A stretch of 64,000 nt of DNA from Streptomyces roseolus (lineage in GTDB: Bacteria; Actinomycetota; Actinomycetes; Streptomycetales; Streptomycetaceae): NCBI RefSeq assembly GCF_014649855.1, contig NZ_BMTV01000012.1, positions 124,001 to 188,000 of the forward strand. The letters are read 5' to 3'. The translations under genes and the position numbers were made by a program. Shown piece after piece: positions 1-7,237 of the stretch (within the stretch, counting starts at the first letter, position 1; the number at the start of each line of letters is the position of its first letter). The notes beneath the pieces are model-generated. The model was given only the letters and a program-made list of their open reading frames with translations, made no database searches and was not told where the DNA came from.

Positions 1-1074
1 GGTGCCTCGCTCGCGGCGATACTCATGGCGCTGGTGGGCTGCGGCATCTTCCTGTCGATGCTGCGGACGGGCTCGCTGCTGGGCTTCGCGGTGACGCTGA
101 CGCTGGTGACGGCCGGTGCCGCGTACTGGTCGCAGCGGCGCGGGGTCGACGGGGAGGCCGAGGGCGACCCGGCGGCGAAGCCGGCGGCCCCGCACGTCCG
201 GGTCCCGGTGCCGCCGGAGACCAAGGCTCCGCCGCTGACGTTCATCGAGCGGGAGATGAGCTCGTGGTGGCGGGACCCGATCGTGAAGGACGGGTCGACG
301 GGCAAGGTGGCCATCGGCTACCTGTGGGGCCCGCACGGCATCGTCGACGAGCGGGGCCGGGTGGGCGGCGAGGTGCCGAAGCCGGGCAGCCAGTGGGGTC
401 CGCCCGCCGATCCCGGGCGGCCGGCGCCGTCGGTGCGGCGCAGTCCGTACTCGATCGCCGGTCTCGTCGATCTGCTCTCGATCGCCGCCGCGATCGCGGG
501 CACGGCCCTGACCTGGGAGACGCAGCCGCTGGGCACCAGTCTGGCGACGGGCCTCGCGGCCGCGCTCGCGGTGCTCGGTCTGGGTCTGGTCGTCAGCAGT
601 TTCCTGGGGCGGACCGGCTTCGGGACGATCGTCCAGACGGTGGTGACGGCGGCGCTCCTCGCCGGGGCGGTCGCCCTGCCGGACGAGATCACCACGGACT
701 GGACGCGCGAGACGTGGACGCCGGCCACGGTGGCCGCCGTCCAGCCGCGGTACGACCTGGGCGCGGGGGTGGGGACGCTGGATCTGTCCCGGCTCGCGGT
801 GCCCGAGGGGAAGTCGGTGGCGACGGCGGTGGACGTGGGCGCGGGGAAGGTGGAGGTGATCGTGCCGCGGGACGTGGTGGTGAAGCTCCACGCCCAGGTG
901 GGACTCGGTGATCTCCAGCTGCCGGGGCAGGCGCCGGACGACATCGACGTCGCCCCGGACCGCGACGAGACGCGGACGCTGAACCCGCCCGCCGGGACGG
1001 ACCCGGCGGGGACGCTGGACCTCTCGCTGGAGGTCGGGCTCGGACAGGTGGAGGTCACCCGTGCTGCTTCATGA
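1..1074 (+). CDS. PspC/LiaF-like envelope-stress membrane protein, C-terminal part (cut by left edge)
   Basis: The reading frame is open to base 1, and the residues before the first ATG (base 25) are hydrophobic like those after it, so the gene probably starts outside the window. A membrane segment lies at the visible N-terminus, then a basic/proline-rich stretch, then two or three more hydrophobic segments around 140-220 residues in. The last 120 residues repeat the pattern 'VGAGKVEV' / 'VGLGDLQL' / 'VGLGQVEV', typical of the beta-rich C-terminal domain of PspC- and LiaF-type envelope-stress proteins. That domain is thought to face outside or sense the membrane. The start of the next gene overlaps its last 14 bases, suggesting coupled translation. 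The family call is fairly sure; the exact role is not known. Confidence 0.7.
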   Translation, partial: GASLAAILMALVGCGIFLSMLRTGSLLGFAVTLTLVTAGAAYWSQRRGVDGEAEGDPAAKPAAPHVRVPVPPETKAPPLTFIEREMSSWWRDPIVKDGSTGKVAIGYLWGPHGIVDERGRVGGEVPKPGSQWGPPADPGRPAPSVRRSPYSIAGLVDLLSIAAAIAGTALTWETQPLGTSLATGLAAALAVLGLGLVVSSFLGRTGFGTIVQTVVTAALLAGAVALPDEITTDWTRETWTPATVAAVQPRYDLGAGVGTLDLSRLAVPEGKSVATAVDVGAGKVEVIVPRDVVVKLHAQVGLGDLQLPGQAPDDIDVAPDRDETRTLNPPAGTDPAGTLDLSLEVGLGQVEVTRAAS

Positions 1075-1321
1075 GTTCCGTCCGGGCCGGCTGGTCGTCG
1101 GCGTGGCCGCGCTCGGCCTGGCCGGGGCGTACGGCGGGGAGCTGGCCGGCTTCTGGTCGGCCCCGTGGTGGCTGGCGGTCCCGGTGATGTGGTGTGCGCT
1201 GTGGGTGGCCGGCCTGGTGACGTGGGTGGCCTACGGCATCCGGCGGCGTTCGGCGAGGAGCCGGTCGGCGGAGAGCACCGGCGCCCCGGCGAGCAGCAGC
1301 GGCAGCCAGGCCATGAGATAG
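1061..1321 (+). CDS. Small two-helix membrane protein
   Basis: An 86-residue product starting with GTG inside the end of the PspC-like gene, a 14-base overlap that points to translational coupling. Two hydrophobic helices (about residues 8-30 and 36-58) are followed by a basic stretch with RRR that would sit in the cytoplasm. The last 91 bases run antisense through the 3' end of the convergent DoxX gene, so the residues after about 60 may be little constrained. No enzymatic motif is visible. It is probably an accessory of the upstream PspC/LiaF-like protein, by position only. Confidence 0.55.
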   Translation: MLLHEFRPGRLVVGVAALGLAGAYGGELAGFWSAPWWLAVPVMWCALWVAGLVTWVAYGIRRRSARSRSAESTGAPASSSGSQAMR

Positions 1322-1752
1322 GCGAGGTCGTTGCCGAGGTAGTAGGGCTGGACCTGCCAGCTGACGGTGAGCCAGAGGCTCAGGGAGATCAGCGCGCCGC
1401 CGAGGGCGGCGACCCGGGCGAAGAGGCCCAGGAGGGTGCCCAGGCCGACGGCGAGCTCGCCGAGGGCGATGGCGTAGCCGAAGCCGCTGGGGTTGCGGAG
1501 GGCGAGGTCGACGAGGCCGGGGAGGGCGGAGGAGTCGCGGACGCCGCGCATGGTCTCGCCGATGGAGCCGGTGCCGGTGTCGGCGAGGAAGGCCGGGTCG
1601 GTGAGCTTGTCGAGGCCGGCGTAGACGAAGGTGACGCCGAGGAAGATCCGGAGCGGGAGGAGGGCGTAGCGGGAGGCGGTGGCCCGCCAGGCGTCCGTGC
1701 GGCCCTTGAGGCCGGACGCGGGCCTTCGGGGGCGGTCCGTGTACTCGCTCAT
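1231..1752 (-). CDS. DoxX/DoxD family membrane protein
   Basis: The 173-residue product has the DoxX pattern: a short basic N-terminus, then 'LLPLRIFLGVTFVYAGLDKL' opening the first helix, a loop with 'MRGVRDSS', and three further membrane helices with 'GELAVGLGTLLGLFARVAAL'. DoxX proteins are small four-helix proteins. Some relatives are the small subunit of thiosulfate:quinone oxidoreductase, and in mycobacteria one is part of a redox complex with superoxide dismutase. No partner enzyme is adjacent here, so only the family is claimed. The gene stands alone, convergent with the small membrane protein and overlapping it by 91 bases. Confidence 0.8.
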   Translation of the reverse strand: MSEYTDRPRRPASGLKGRTDAWRATASRYALLPLRIFLGVTFVYAGLDKLTDPAFLADTGTGSIGETMRGVRDSSALPGLVDLALRNPSGFGYAIALGELAVGLGTLLGLFARVAALGGALISLSLWLTVSWQVQPYYLGNDLAYLMAWLPLLLAGAPVLSADRLLAERRRMP

Positions 1753-1842
1753 GATCGGTCATCTCTCCACGCCCCGTAGGACTGTTCGTGGACCGATTGT
1801 CTCCGCTTGGCCTGTGAGGCGACACGGGGAGGGACCGGATGC

Positions 1843-3099
1843 TCAGTCGGCGACGTCGACCGTCACCCGGTTGGTCTCGAAGCCGGCGGCGGTGACCACG
1901 GAGATCTCGACCCGGCCGGGCTCGACGTCTGCGGGGAGGGGGACGGTGAGGACGGTGTCGGTGGGGTTGGCGAAGCCGCCGGGGACCGGGACCAGGGGCA
2001 CGTGGGCGTGGACGGGGCCGATGCGGACGACGAGCCGGGTGAGCGGGTCCGGGGCGGTGGCGCCGGGCGGGACGAAGCCGTGGCCGCGGATCTCGATGTC
2101 GTCGCCGGTGCGGATGGGGGCGTCGAGGTCGCCGGCCTCGCGGGCGCGGACCACGGCGTGGACGACGGGCGGGCCGCCCTCGGTGCACTTGGCGGCCAGG
2201 TGCCAGGCGGCGGAGACGGCGAGGAGCAGGACGAGCGACCAGGGCGGTTCGGGAAGGCGGGCCGGGTCGGCGGCGAGCCGGACGGCGGCGAAGGCGAGGA
2301 CGGCGCCGGAGACGAGGACGTACTGGACGTCGGCGAGGTCGGCGCGGCCGTTGTCGTCGCAGAGGAGGTCGGCGGCGCGGGGCCGGTCGGCGCGGACCTT
2401 CTGGAGCCGGCGGCCGGCGATCCGGGTGGAGACCACGAGCCGGGCGGTGACGGCGACGGCGGAGACCAGGGCGAGGACGGTGACGAGACCGCCGGCGCGG
2501 GCGAGGCCGAAGGCGGCGGGGGGCACGGTGAGCGCGCGGAAGGTGAGGAAGAGGAGGGCGTAGCAGAGGAAGAGGAGCCAGGCGGCGGCGACGGCGCGGG
2601 TGGTGGACAGCCGGTTGTCCTCGCCGGTGAGGGGGGCGAGGAGGCCGCCGCGGGCGCGGTGGGCGTGGGCGGCGGCGGTGAGCGGGGCCGCGAGGAGGAG
2701 GGCGGTGCAGAGGCCGGCGGTGCGGGTGGTGGTCCAGCCGGTGCCGAGAGCGGTGAGGGCCTGGCCGAGGAGGAGGGCGAGGACCGCCGCCCAGATCGCG
2801 GCGAGGCTGCCGGTGCGGACGCGGGTGAGCCAGGCGAGTCCGGCCTCCCGGCCGTGAGCGGTGACGGCGCGGGCGGACTGGGCGAGTTCGTCGGAGACCC
2901 ACTGGCGGGCGGCGACCGGGGAGTGGGCGACGGCGACGGGGACGCCGTGGCCGGCGGCGAGTTCCTCCCGGCGGGCGAGGAAGGCGGCGACGGCCCGCCG
3001 GTGGCCGGTCTCGCCGCAGTGGGCGCGGCCGGCACAGGCCGTCGGGTGGGCGTCGGCGCCGTGGCGCCCGCCGTAGTGTCTCGCCTCTTGGACCGCCAC
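1843..3099 (-). CDS. Unrecognised six-helix membrane protein with beta-rich C-terminal domain
   Basis: About 418 residues from a GTG at 3099, chosen because GGAAG lies about 8 bases upstream and the frame further upstream lacks a comparable ribosome site. The N-terminus has a short Cys/His cluster (ACAGRAHCGETGH) and a coiled region with 'LARREELAAGHG'. About six hydrophobic helices follow, roughly residues 95-330. The last 90 residues are soluble: 'IEIRGHGFVPPGA' through 'VEISVVTAAGFETNRVTV', which resembles an IPT/TIG-like immunoglobulin fold where operator-like motifs end in 'SNxVxV'. I do not recognise the full-length family. It is a single gene with no operon partner. Confidence 0.65.
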   Translation of the reverse strand: MAVQEARHYGGRHGADAHPTACAGRAHCGETGHRRAVAAFLARREELAAGHGVPVAVAHSPVAARQWVSDELAQSARAVTAHGREAGLAWLTRVRTGSLAAIWAAVLALLLGQALTALGTGWTTTRTAGLCTALLLAAPLTAAAHAHRARGGLLAPLTGEDNRLSTTRAVAAAWLLFLCYALLFLTFRALTVPPAAFGLARAGGLVTVLALVSAVAVTARLVVSTRIAGRRLQKVRADRPRAADLLCDDNGRADLADVQYVLVSGAVLAFAAVRLAADPARLPEPPWSLVLLLAVSAAWHLAAKCTEGGPPVVHAVVRAREAGDLDAPIRTGDDIEIRGHGFVPPGATAPDPLTRLVVRIGPVHAHVPLVPVPGGFANPTDTVLTVPLPADVEPGRVEISVVTAAGFETNRVTVDVAD

Positions 3100-3257
3100 G
3101 GTGCTGTCACTTCCCGAGTTCGAGGTTTCGACCTCAACCTGCCGCTGGTTGCTCGGAATTGTGCCGCACCGAGGGTGCTCGGGAGGGCCGCGCGCGCCCC
3201 TCCGAAGAGTGATTGCCGATCCATCCCATTGACGTACAGAAGGGTGAAGCGATGGTG

Positions 3258-4046
3258 TTACGACAGGAGTTCGGGCTCCGCTCGGCTGATCCTGCGCCAG
3301 AGGGGCTGGTAGTTGATCCAGGCGACGAGGTCGCTGCCGAGCTGTTCGCGGGTGGCGACGGCGTCCTTGTGGTCGATGAGGACGGGTCTGCCGGCGGCGC
3401 GGGCGGCGAGCTGGATGCGGGCGCAGCGGTCCATGGCGATGAACCACCAGGCGGCGGCGTCGACGGAGGCACCGACGGTGAGAAGGCCGTGGTTGCGCAG
3501 GACGATGCCCTTGAAGGGGCCGAGGGCGAGGGCGATCCGCCGGGCTTCCTCGGCGTCGACGGTGACGCCGGTGTAGGCGTCGTAGAGGGCGTGGTCCTGG
3601 TAGAAGGCACAGGCCTCCTGGGTGAGGGGGTCGAGGAGTTCGCCGAGGGCGGCCAGCGCCCGGCCGTGGGTGGAGTGGGTGTGCGCGACGGCGACGGCGT
3701 CCGGGCGGGCGCGGTGGACCTGGGCGTGGACGGTGAAGGCGGCCTGGTTGACGTGCTGGCCGCCGAGGACGACCCGGCCCTCCCCGTCGGCGAGGACGAG
3801 GTCGCTCGCGGTGAGGTCGCCGAAGGGGGCGCCGAAGGGGTTCACCCAGTAGCAGTCGTCGTACTCCGGGTCGCGGACGGTGATGTGACCGGAGACGCCC
3901 TCCTCGTACCCGAGCCGTCCGAAGAGGCGGAGCGCGCCGGCGAGCCGCTGCTTGCGGTGGACGCGTTCCTCCTCGGCCGTCGCGTGGACGGGCGGCAGGG
4001 CGAAGTGGAGCCGGTCGACGGGGACGGGGGCCGGTGTCTCGGTCAT
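3258..4046 (-). CDS. Class II aldolase/adducin family protein
   Basis: The 262-residue protein has the class II aldolase/adducin head domain. 'GVSGHITVRDP' near the N-terminus is the substrate/phosphate loop, 'AVAHTHSTHGRAL' carries the metal-binding HxH, and 'IVLRNHGLLTVG' carries the third zinc histidine. Relatives include fuculose-phosphate and ribulose-phosphate aldolases and epimerases and many uncharacterised decarboxylase-like proteins, so the metal site is supported but not the substrate. It stands downstream of no kinase or sugar gene. About 160 bases separate it from the membrane-protein gene next in line. Confidence 0.82.
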   Translation of the reverse strand: MTETPAPVPVDRLHFALPPVHATAEEERVHRKQRLAGALRLFGRLGYEEGVSGHITVRDPEYDDCYWVNPFGAPFGDLTASDLVLADGEGRVVLGGQHVNQAAFTVHAQVHRARPDAVAVAHTHSTHGRALAALGELLDPLTQEACAFYQDHALYDAYTGVTVDAEEARRIALALGPFKGIVLRNHGLLTVGASVDAAAWWFIAMDRCARIQLAARAAGRPVLIDHKDAVATREQLGSDLVAWINYQPLWRRISRAEPELLS

Positions 4047-4126
4047 GCGCCGGAAGGTAACGCCCGGCCCGTCAAGTCACCAGAGGCCGGACGGGACGGG
4101 TCCGGGCGGGCGGGCCGGGAAGCGGC

Positions 4127-4163
4127 GAGGCCGCCGCCCGCGGGGTGCGGGGGCGGCGGCCTC
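4127..4163 (-). terminator. Terminator downstream of guaA
   Basis: A perfect 13-base-pair G/C stem (4127-4139 with 4151-4163) around an 11-base loop lies 19 bases past the guaA stop. There is no U tract, as is common for Streptomyces terminators. Confidence 0.7.
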
Positions 4164-4181
4164 GTGCGCGTGCGGGAGGGG

Positions 4182-5774
4182 TCACTCCCACTCGATGGTG
4201 CCCGGCGGCTTGCTGGTGACGTCGAGGACGACGCGGTTGACGTCGGCGACCTCGTTGGTGATCCGGGTGGAGATCTTGGCGAGGACCTCGTACGGCAGGC
4301 GCGACCAGTCGGCCGTCATGGCGTCCTCGGAGGAGACCGGGCGCAGGACGATCGGGTGACCGTAGGTGCGGCCGTCGCCCTGGACGCCGACGGAGCGGAC
4401 GTCGGCGAGCAGCACGACCGGGCACTGCCAGATCTCGCGGTCGAGACCGGCGGCGCTCAGCTCCTCGCGGGCGATGGCGTCGGCCTCGCGGAGCAGGTCC
4501 AGGCGCTCCTTGGTGACCTCGCCGACGATGCGGATGCCGAGGCCGGGGCCCGGGAAGGGCTGGCGCTGGACGATCTCCTCGGGGAGGCCGAGCTCCTGGC
4601 CGACCATCCGGACCTCGTCCTTGAAGAGCTGCCGCAGCGGCTCGACGAGCTCGAACTCGATGTCGTCGGGGAGGCCGCCCACGTTGTGGTGCGACTTGAT
4701 GTTGGCGGTGCCGGTGCCGCCGCCGGACTCGACGATGTCCGGGTAGAGGGTGCCCTGGACCAGGAAGGCGACCTCGGGGCCCTCCTCCTGGAGGATCTCC
4801 AGCTGGGCCTGCTCGAAGACGCGGATGAACTCGCGGCCGATGATCTTCCGCTTGGTCTCCGGGTCGGAGACGCCGGCGAGGGCGTCGAGGAAGCGCTTCT
4901 CCGCGTCGACGACGACCAGGCGGGCGCCGGTCGCGGCGACGAAGTCCTTCTCGACCTGCTGGGTCTCGCCCTTGCGCATCAGGCCGTGGTCGACGTAGAC
5001 GCAGGTGAGCTGATCGCCGATGGCCTTCTGGACGAGGGCCGCGGCCACGGCGGAGTCGACGCCGCCGGAGAGGCCGCAGATGGCTCGCTTGTCGCCGACC
5101 TGGGCGCGGATGGCCGCGACCTGCTCCTCGATGACGTTGCCGGTCGTCCAGGAGGGCTCGATGCCGGCGCCGCGGTAGAGGAAGTGCTCCAGGATCTGCT
5201 GGCCGTGCGTGGAGTGCAGCACCTCCGGGTGGTACTGGACGCCGTAGAGCTTCTTCTCGTCGTTCTCGAAGGCGGCGACCGGGACCACGTCGGTGGAGGC
5301 GGTGACGGTGAAGCCCTCGGGGGCGGCGGAGCACGCGTCGCCGTGCGACATCCACACGGACTGCTCGACCGGGGTGCCCTCGAAGAGGGTGGAGCCGGCC
5401 TTGGAGACGTGCAGCGGGGTGCGGCCGTACTCGCGGGCTCCGGTGTTGTCGACGGTGCCGCCGAGCGTGGTCGCCATCAGCTGGAAGCCGTAGCACATGC
5501 CGAAGACGGGAACGCCGGCCTCGAACAGCGAGCGGTCGAGGCGCGGGGCGCCCTCGGCGTACACGGAGGACGGGCCGCCGGAGAGGATGATCGCCTTGGG
5601 GTTCTTGGCCAGCATCTCGGCCACCGGCATGGTGGACGGGACGATCTCGCTGTAGACCCGCGCCTCACGGACGCGACGGGCGATGAGCTGGGCGTACTGG
5701 GCGCCGAAGTCGACAACGAGGACTACGTCCGGGTTGGTGACGTCGGGCGCGGCAGCGGGGGACGCTGATGACAC
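4182..5774 (-). CDS. guaA: GMP synthase (glutamine-hydrolysing)
   Basis: Converts XMP, ATP and glutamine to GMP, the last step of guanine nucleotide synthesis. The 530-residue length is normal. The class I glutaminase domain is N-terminal with nucleophile Cys94 in 'FGMCYGFQ' and the His/Glu pair in 'QYHPEVLHS'. The ATP-pyrophosphatase domain follows with its PP-loop 'GLSGGVDSAVAAAL', and the C-terminal dimerisation domain ends in the conserved 'PPGTIEWE'. It is transcribed alone; guaB3 and guaB lie 17 kb away in this window. A -10 like TAGAAT lies about 75 bases upstream. No guanine-type riboswitch was seen in the leader. Confidence 0.97.
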   Translation of the reverse strand: MSSASPAAAPDVTNPDVVLVVDFGAQYAQLIARRVREARVYSEIVPSTMPVAEMLAKNPKAIILSGGPSSVYAEGAPRLDRSLFEAGVPVFGMCYGFQLMATTLGGTVDNTGAREYGRTPLHVSKAGSTLFEGTPVEQSVWMSHGDACSAAPEGFTVTASTDVVPVAAFENDEKKLYGVQYHPEVLHSTHGQQILEHFLYRGAGIEPSWTTGNVIEEQVAAIRAQVGDKRAICGLSGGVDSAVAAALVQKAIGDQLTCVYVDHGLMRKGETQQVEKDFVAATGARLVVVDAEKRFLDALAGVSDPETKRKIIGREFIRVFEQAQLEILQEEGPEVAFLVQGTLYPDIVESGGGTGTANIKSHHNVGGLPDDIEFELVEPLRQLFKDEVRMVGQELGLPEEIVQRQPFPGPGLGIRIVGEVTKERLDLLREADAIAREELSAAGLDREIWQCPVVLLADVRSVGVQGDGRTYGHPIVLRPVSSEDAMTADWSRLPYEVLAKISTRITNEVADVNRVVLDVTSKPPGTIEWE

Positions 5775-5847
5775 TACGGCGGCCTTCCGGCGGTAGGAGG
5801 GCTCCCCCGGCGGTGGGAGGTTTCCCGAGGGAGGGGGCTATTTGTCG

Positions 5848-5876
5848 ATTCTACCGGCGCGCGCGTGAGGCTTTTC
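5848..5876 (-). promoter_or_regulatory. Candidate guaA promoter
   Basis: Reading leftward, TAGAAT (5848-5853) is a good -10. The -35 position 17 bases away reads GAAAAG (5871-5876), which is poor, and it overlaps one copy of the direct repeat at 5874-5886, so an activator may be needed. This is inference from sequence only. Confidence 0.45.
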
Positions 5877-5915
5877 GTCTCACCATCCGAACCGGGGTGG
5901 CCTTCGTCTCACCAT
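5874..5915. repeat. Two direct repeats TTCGTCTCACCAT between guaA and the chorismate mutase leader
   Basis: The 13-base sequence occurs at 5874-5886 and 5903-5915, 29 bases apart. One copy overlaps the guaA -35 region and the other ends 11 bases before the rightward -35 candidate at 5927. This is the position expected of binding sites for a regulator acting on both genes. The TCTCAC core recalls half-sites of IclR-type NdgR/LtbR regulators, a weak resemblance only. Confidence 0.5.
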
Positions 5916-5926
5916 GCGGGCCCGAC

Positions 5927-5957
5927 TTGCCCCGGTACGGCGGGCGGGGGCCATACT
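5927..5957 (+). promoter_or_regulatory. Candidate promoter of the leader peptide and chorismate mutase
   Basis: TTGCCC (5927-5932) and CATACT (5952-5957) are separated by 19 bases, slightly long. The -10 ends 7 bases before the leader ATG at 5965, so the transcript would start at or beside that ATG and be leaderless. This is common in Streptomyces leader-peptide genes. No ribosome site precedes the ATG, which fits. Confidence 0.45.
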
Positions 5958-5964
5958 GGGCGTC

Positions 5965-6036
5965 ATGCGCAAGCACTCGACTTTCGTGTTTACCTATGGC
6001 AACCGGCCCACCGGCTGCCATGGTCGTGCTGCTTGA
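5965..6036 (+). CDS. Candidate aromatic leader peptide (attenuator) of the chorismate mutase gene
   Basis: A 23-codon reading frame beginning MRKHSTFVFTYGNRP and ending in TGA. Within five codons it has Phe (TTC), Val, Phe (TTT), Thr, Tyr (TAT). TTT and TAT are rare in this G/C-rich genome, as expected of regulatory codons. A hairpin begins exactly at the Tyr codon (5994-6023), and a strong terminator-like hairpin (6058-6090) lies between this frame and the chorismate mutase start. The layout matches ribosome-mediated attenuation, with Phe/Tyr shortage as the likely signal. The start, codons and hairpins are seen; the regulation is inferred. Confidence 0.55.
   Translation: MRKHSTFVFTYGNRPTGCHGRAA
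5994..6023 (+). promoter_or_regulatory. Leader hairpin starting at the regulatory Tyr codon
   Basis: Bases 5996-6006 pair with 6011-6021 (11 pairs, one A-C mismatch) around a four-base loop. A T-G wobble and a C-G pair extend the stem to 5994-6023. A ribosome stalled on the TTT or TAT codon would cover its left arm, so it is a natural candidate for the pause or switch stem of an attenuator. Confidence 0.5.
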
Positions 6037-6057
6037 GCAACTGACAAGCGACTTCCC

Positions 6058-6090
6058 AGGCGCCCCGGGCCGACAAGGCCCGGGGCGCCT
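6058..6090 (+). terminator. Attenuator-type terminator before chorismate mutase
   Basis: A perfect 14-base-pair stem (6058-6071 with 6077-6090) around the loop GACAA, followed by GTCGTTTCCC with only three T's. It lies 21 bases after the leader stop and 54 bases before the chorismate mutase start, so it would cut transcription of that gene unless prevented. Confidence 0.65.
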
Positions 6091-6144
6091 GTCGTTTCCC
6101 GGGCCGTGCCGATCCGGGGCCTCCACACCACCCAGGAGCCCCGC

Positions 6145-6480
6145 ATGACCACGAAGACCGCCACCCCGAAGACCGCCGCTCCGAAGACCGCCGCCCCGAA
6201 GACCCTCGCCGAGCAGACCGGCGCCCGCACCAACGAGGCGGCCTCGCTGATCGGCGACGCCCGCGAGCGGATCGACGCCCTGGACGACCGGATCATCGGT
6301 CTCATCCAGGAGCGGATGGCGATCTCCGCGGTGATCCAGGAGGCCCGGATCTCCTCCGGCGGCCGGCGGGTGAACCTCGCCCGCGAGATGGACGTGCTCG
6401 CCCACTACCGGGACGCGCTGGGCAAGCCGGGCACGGCGCTCGCGATGACGATGCTGGAGCTGTGCCGGGGCAGCGTCTGA
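6145..6480 (+). CDS. Chorismate mutase (AroQ type)
   Basis: Rearranges chorismate to prephenate, the entry to Phe and Tyr synthesis. The 111-residue product has a Lys/Pro/Thr/Ala-rich N-terminal tail of about 30 residues with the unit TPKTAAPKT, followed by an all-helical AroQ domain: 'ARERIDALDDRIIGLIQERM', the loop 'ISSGGRRVNLAREMDVLAHY', and a third helix 'GTALAMTMLELCRG'. The ATG at 6145 is chosen over the upstream in-frame ATG at 6106 because CAGGAG lies 9 bases before it and because 6106 falls close behind the terminator stem. It is probably controlled by the upstream leader peptide. It is the only gene of its transcript. Confidence 0.85.
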   Translation: MTTKTATPKTAAPKTAAPKTLAEQTGARTNEAASLIGDARERIDALDDRIIGLIQERMAISAVIQEARISSGGRRVNLAREMDVLAHYRDALGKPGTALAMTMLELCRGSV

Positions 6481-6487
6481 GACGGCC

Positions 6488-6525
6488 CGCGCCCGCCTCC
6501 GCGCCCGCGCCCGCCTCCGCGCCCG
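6488..6525. repeat. Tandem 18-base repeat
   Basis: CGCGCCCGCCTCCGCGCCCG occurs at 6488-6507 and again at 6506-6525, giving an 18-base period. It lies immediately after the chorismate mutase stop. Confidence 0.7.
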
Positions 6526-6746
6526 GGCCCGCCCGCGCCCTTTCCCGTGACCGGACCCGCCCGCGCCCGCCCTCCGCTTCCCTGGGCCCGCCCCCGCACC
6601 GGCGCCGCACCCGACGGGTGGGTCCCCGCACCCCCGTTCGGTGCCGGACTCACCCGTACGGCGCGTGACCGGCCCCCGCCGGGCTTCGTTGAGCGGGGTG
6701 TCCGTGCCAGCCAGGGGCGGGCCCGCAGGAAACCACGCGTGGCTTC

Positions 6747-6795
6747 GCTGGGGCGTGTGACGTGCTTCTGGCACGTCGTGGGACCTCGCCCCAGC
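6747..6795. repeat. Nested inverted repeat
   Basis: Outer arms GCTGGGGCG (6747-6755) and CGCCCCAGC (6787-6795) enclose inner arms GACGTGC (6759-6765) and GCACGTC (6771-6777) with a five-base loop. As RNA this forms one hairpin with an internal loop. GCGCGTGACCGG occurs on both sides (near 6661 and 6795). Confidence 0.6.
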
Positions 6796-7052
6796 GCGCG
6801 TGACCGGACGGCAGGGGACAGCAGCCCGGTCACCCAGAAAGGGCGGTCGGTCCCGGGGACGCCCGGGGCCGACCGCAACCGGCTCACCTTCCCCCACCGC
6901 TCCACCTCGTCCCCAGGGCCGTCCCTCCCCCTCCCCCCGGCCTCTCCCCGGGCTCCCCCGGACCTCTCCCCCGAACTTTTCTCCCCGACGCGGCGCACCC
7001 CCCGGCGCCGCTCCGCTCGGCACCGCCGCTGCCCTGACACCGGTGCCGACCC

Positions 7053-7093
7053 AGGGCCCGTGCCGCGACCGGAATCGCGGCACGGGCCCTTTT
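7053..7093 (+). terminator. Strong rightward intrinsic terminator without an obvious gene
   Basis: A perfect 16-base-pair stem (7053-7068 with 7075-7090) with a six-base loop runs directly into TTTT (7090-7093), the classical rho-independent form. The nearest rightward gene ends at 6480. Confidence 0.8.
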
Positions 7094-7112
7094 CACGCTC
7101 CGCCACCACGAC

Positions 7113-7126
7113 GTGACGCGCGTCAC
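7113..7126. promoter_or_regulatory. Perfect 14-base palindrome, possible operator
   Basis: GTGACGCGCGTCAC reads the same on both strands. It lies in the gene-free stretch just after the orphan terminator. No clear promoter could be tied to it. Confidence 0.35.
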
Positions 7127-7201
7127 ACAAAGATCCCGTACAACGCCTACAACCAAAGGCGGGGTCCGGCGGTCATCTATGCAGCAACACCGAAAAGCCG
7201 G

Positions 7202-7237
7202 AAGGGCGCTGCACTCGGAGGGGGGTGCAGCGCCCTT
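7202..7237 (-). terminator. Terminator downstream of the GMC oxidoreductase
   Basis: A 13-base-pair stem (7202-7214 with 7225-7237). Reading leftward it is followed by CCGGCTTTT, a short U tract, about 36 bases past the gene's stop. Confidence 0.75.

Noticed and set aside
1807..3312. Long rightward frame opposite the six-helix membrane protein
   Set aside because: Gly/Glu/Asp-rich shadow of the leftward gene caused by high third-position G/C; no domain and no ribosome site.
3213..5768. 851-codon rightward frame across the aldolase and guaA
   Set aside because: It is the complement of two well-recognised leftward genes and has shadow composition (Gly/Asp/Val/Glu).
6640..7093. tmRNA, RNase P RNA, SRP RNA or 6C RNA
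   Set aside because: None of the conserved signatures I know for these (for example the GAGGAAAGTCC of RNase P, the GGAAGNAGCA-type SRP loop, paired six-C loops) could be found on either strand.
6405..7130. Leftward 241-codon frame in the gene-free stretch
   Set aside because: Arg/Gly-rich composition, overlaps chorismate mutase antisense, no ribosome site.
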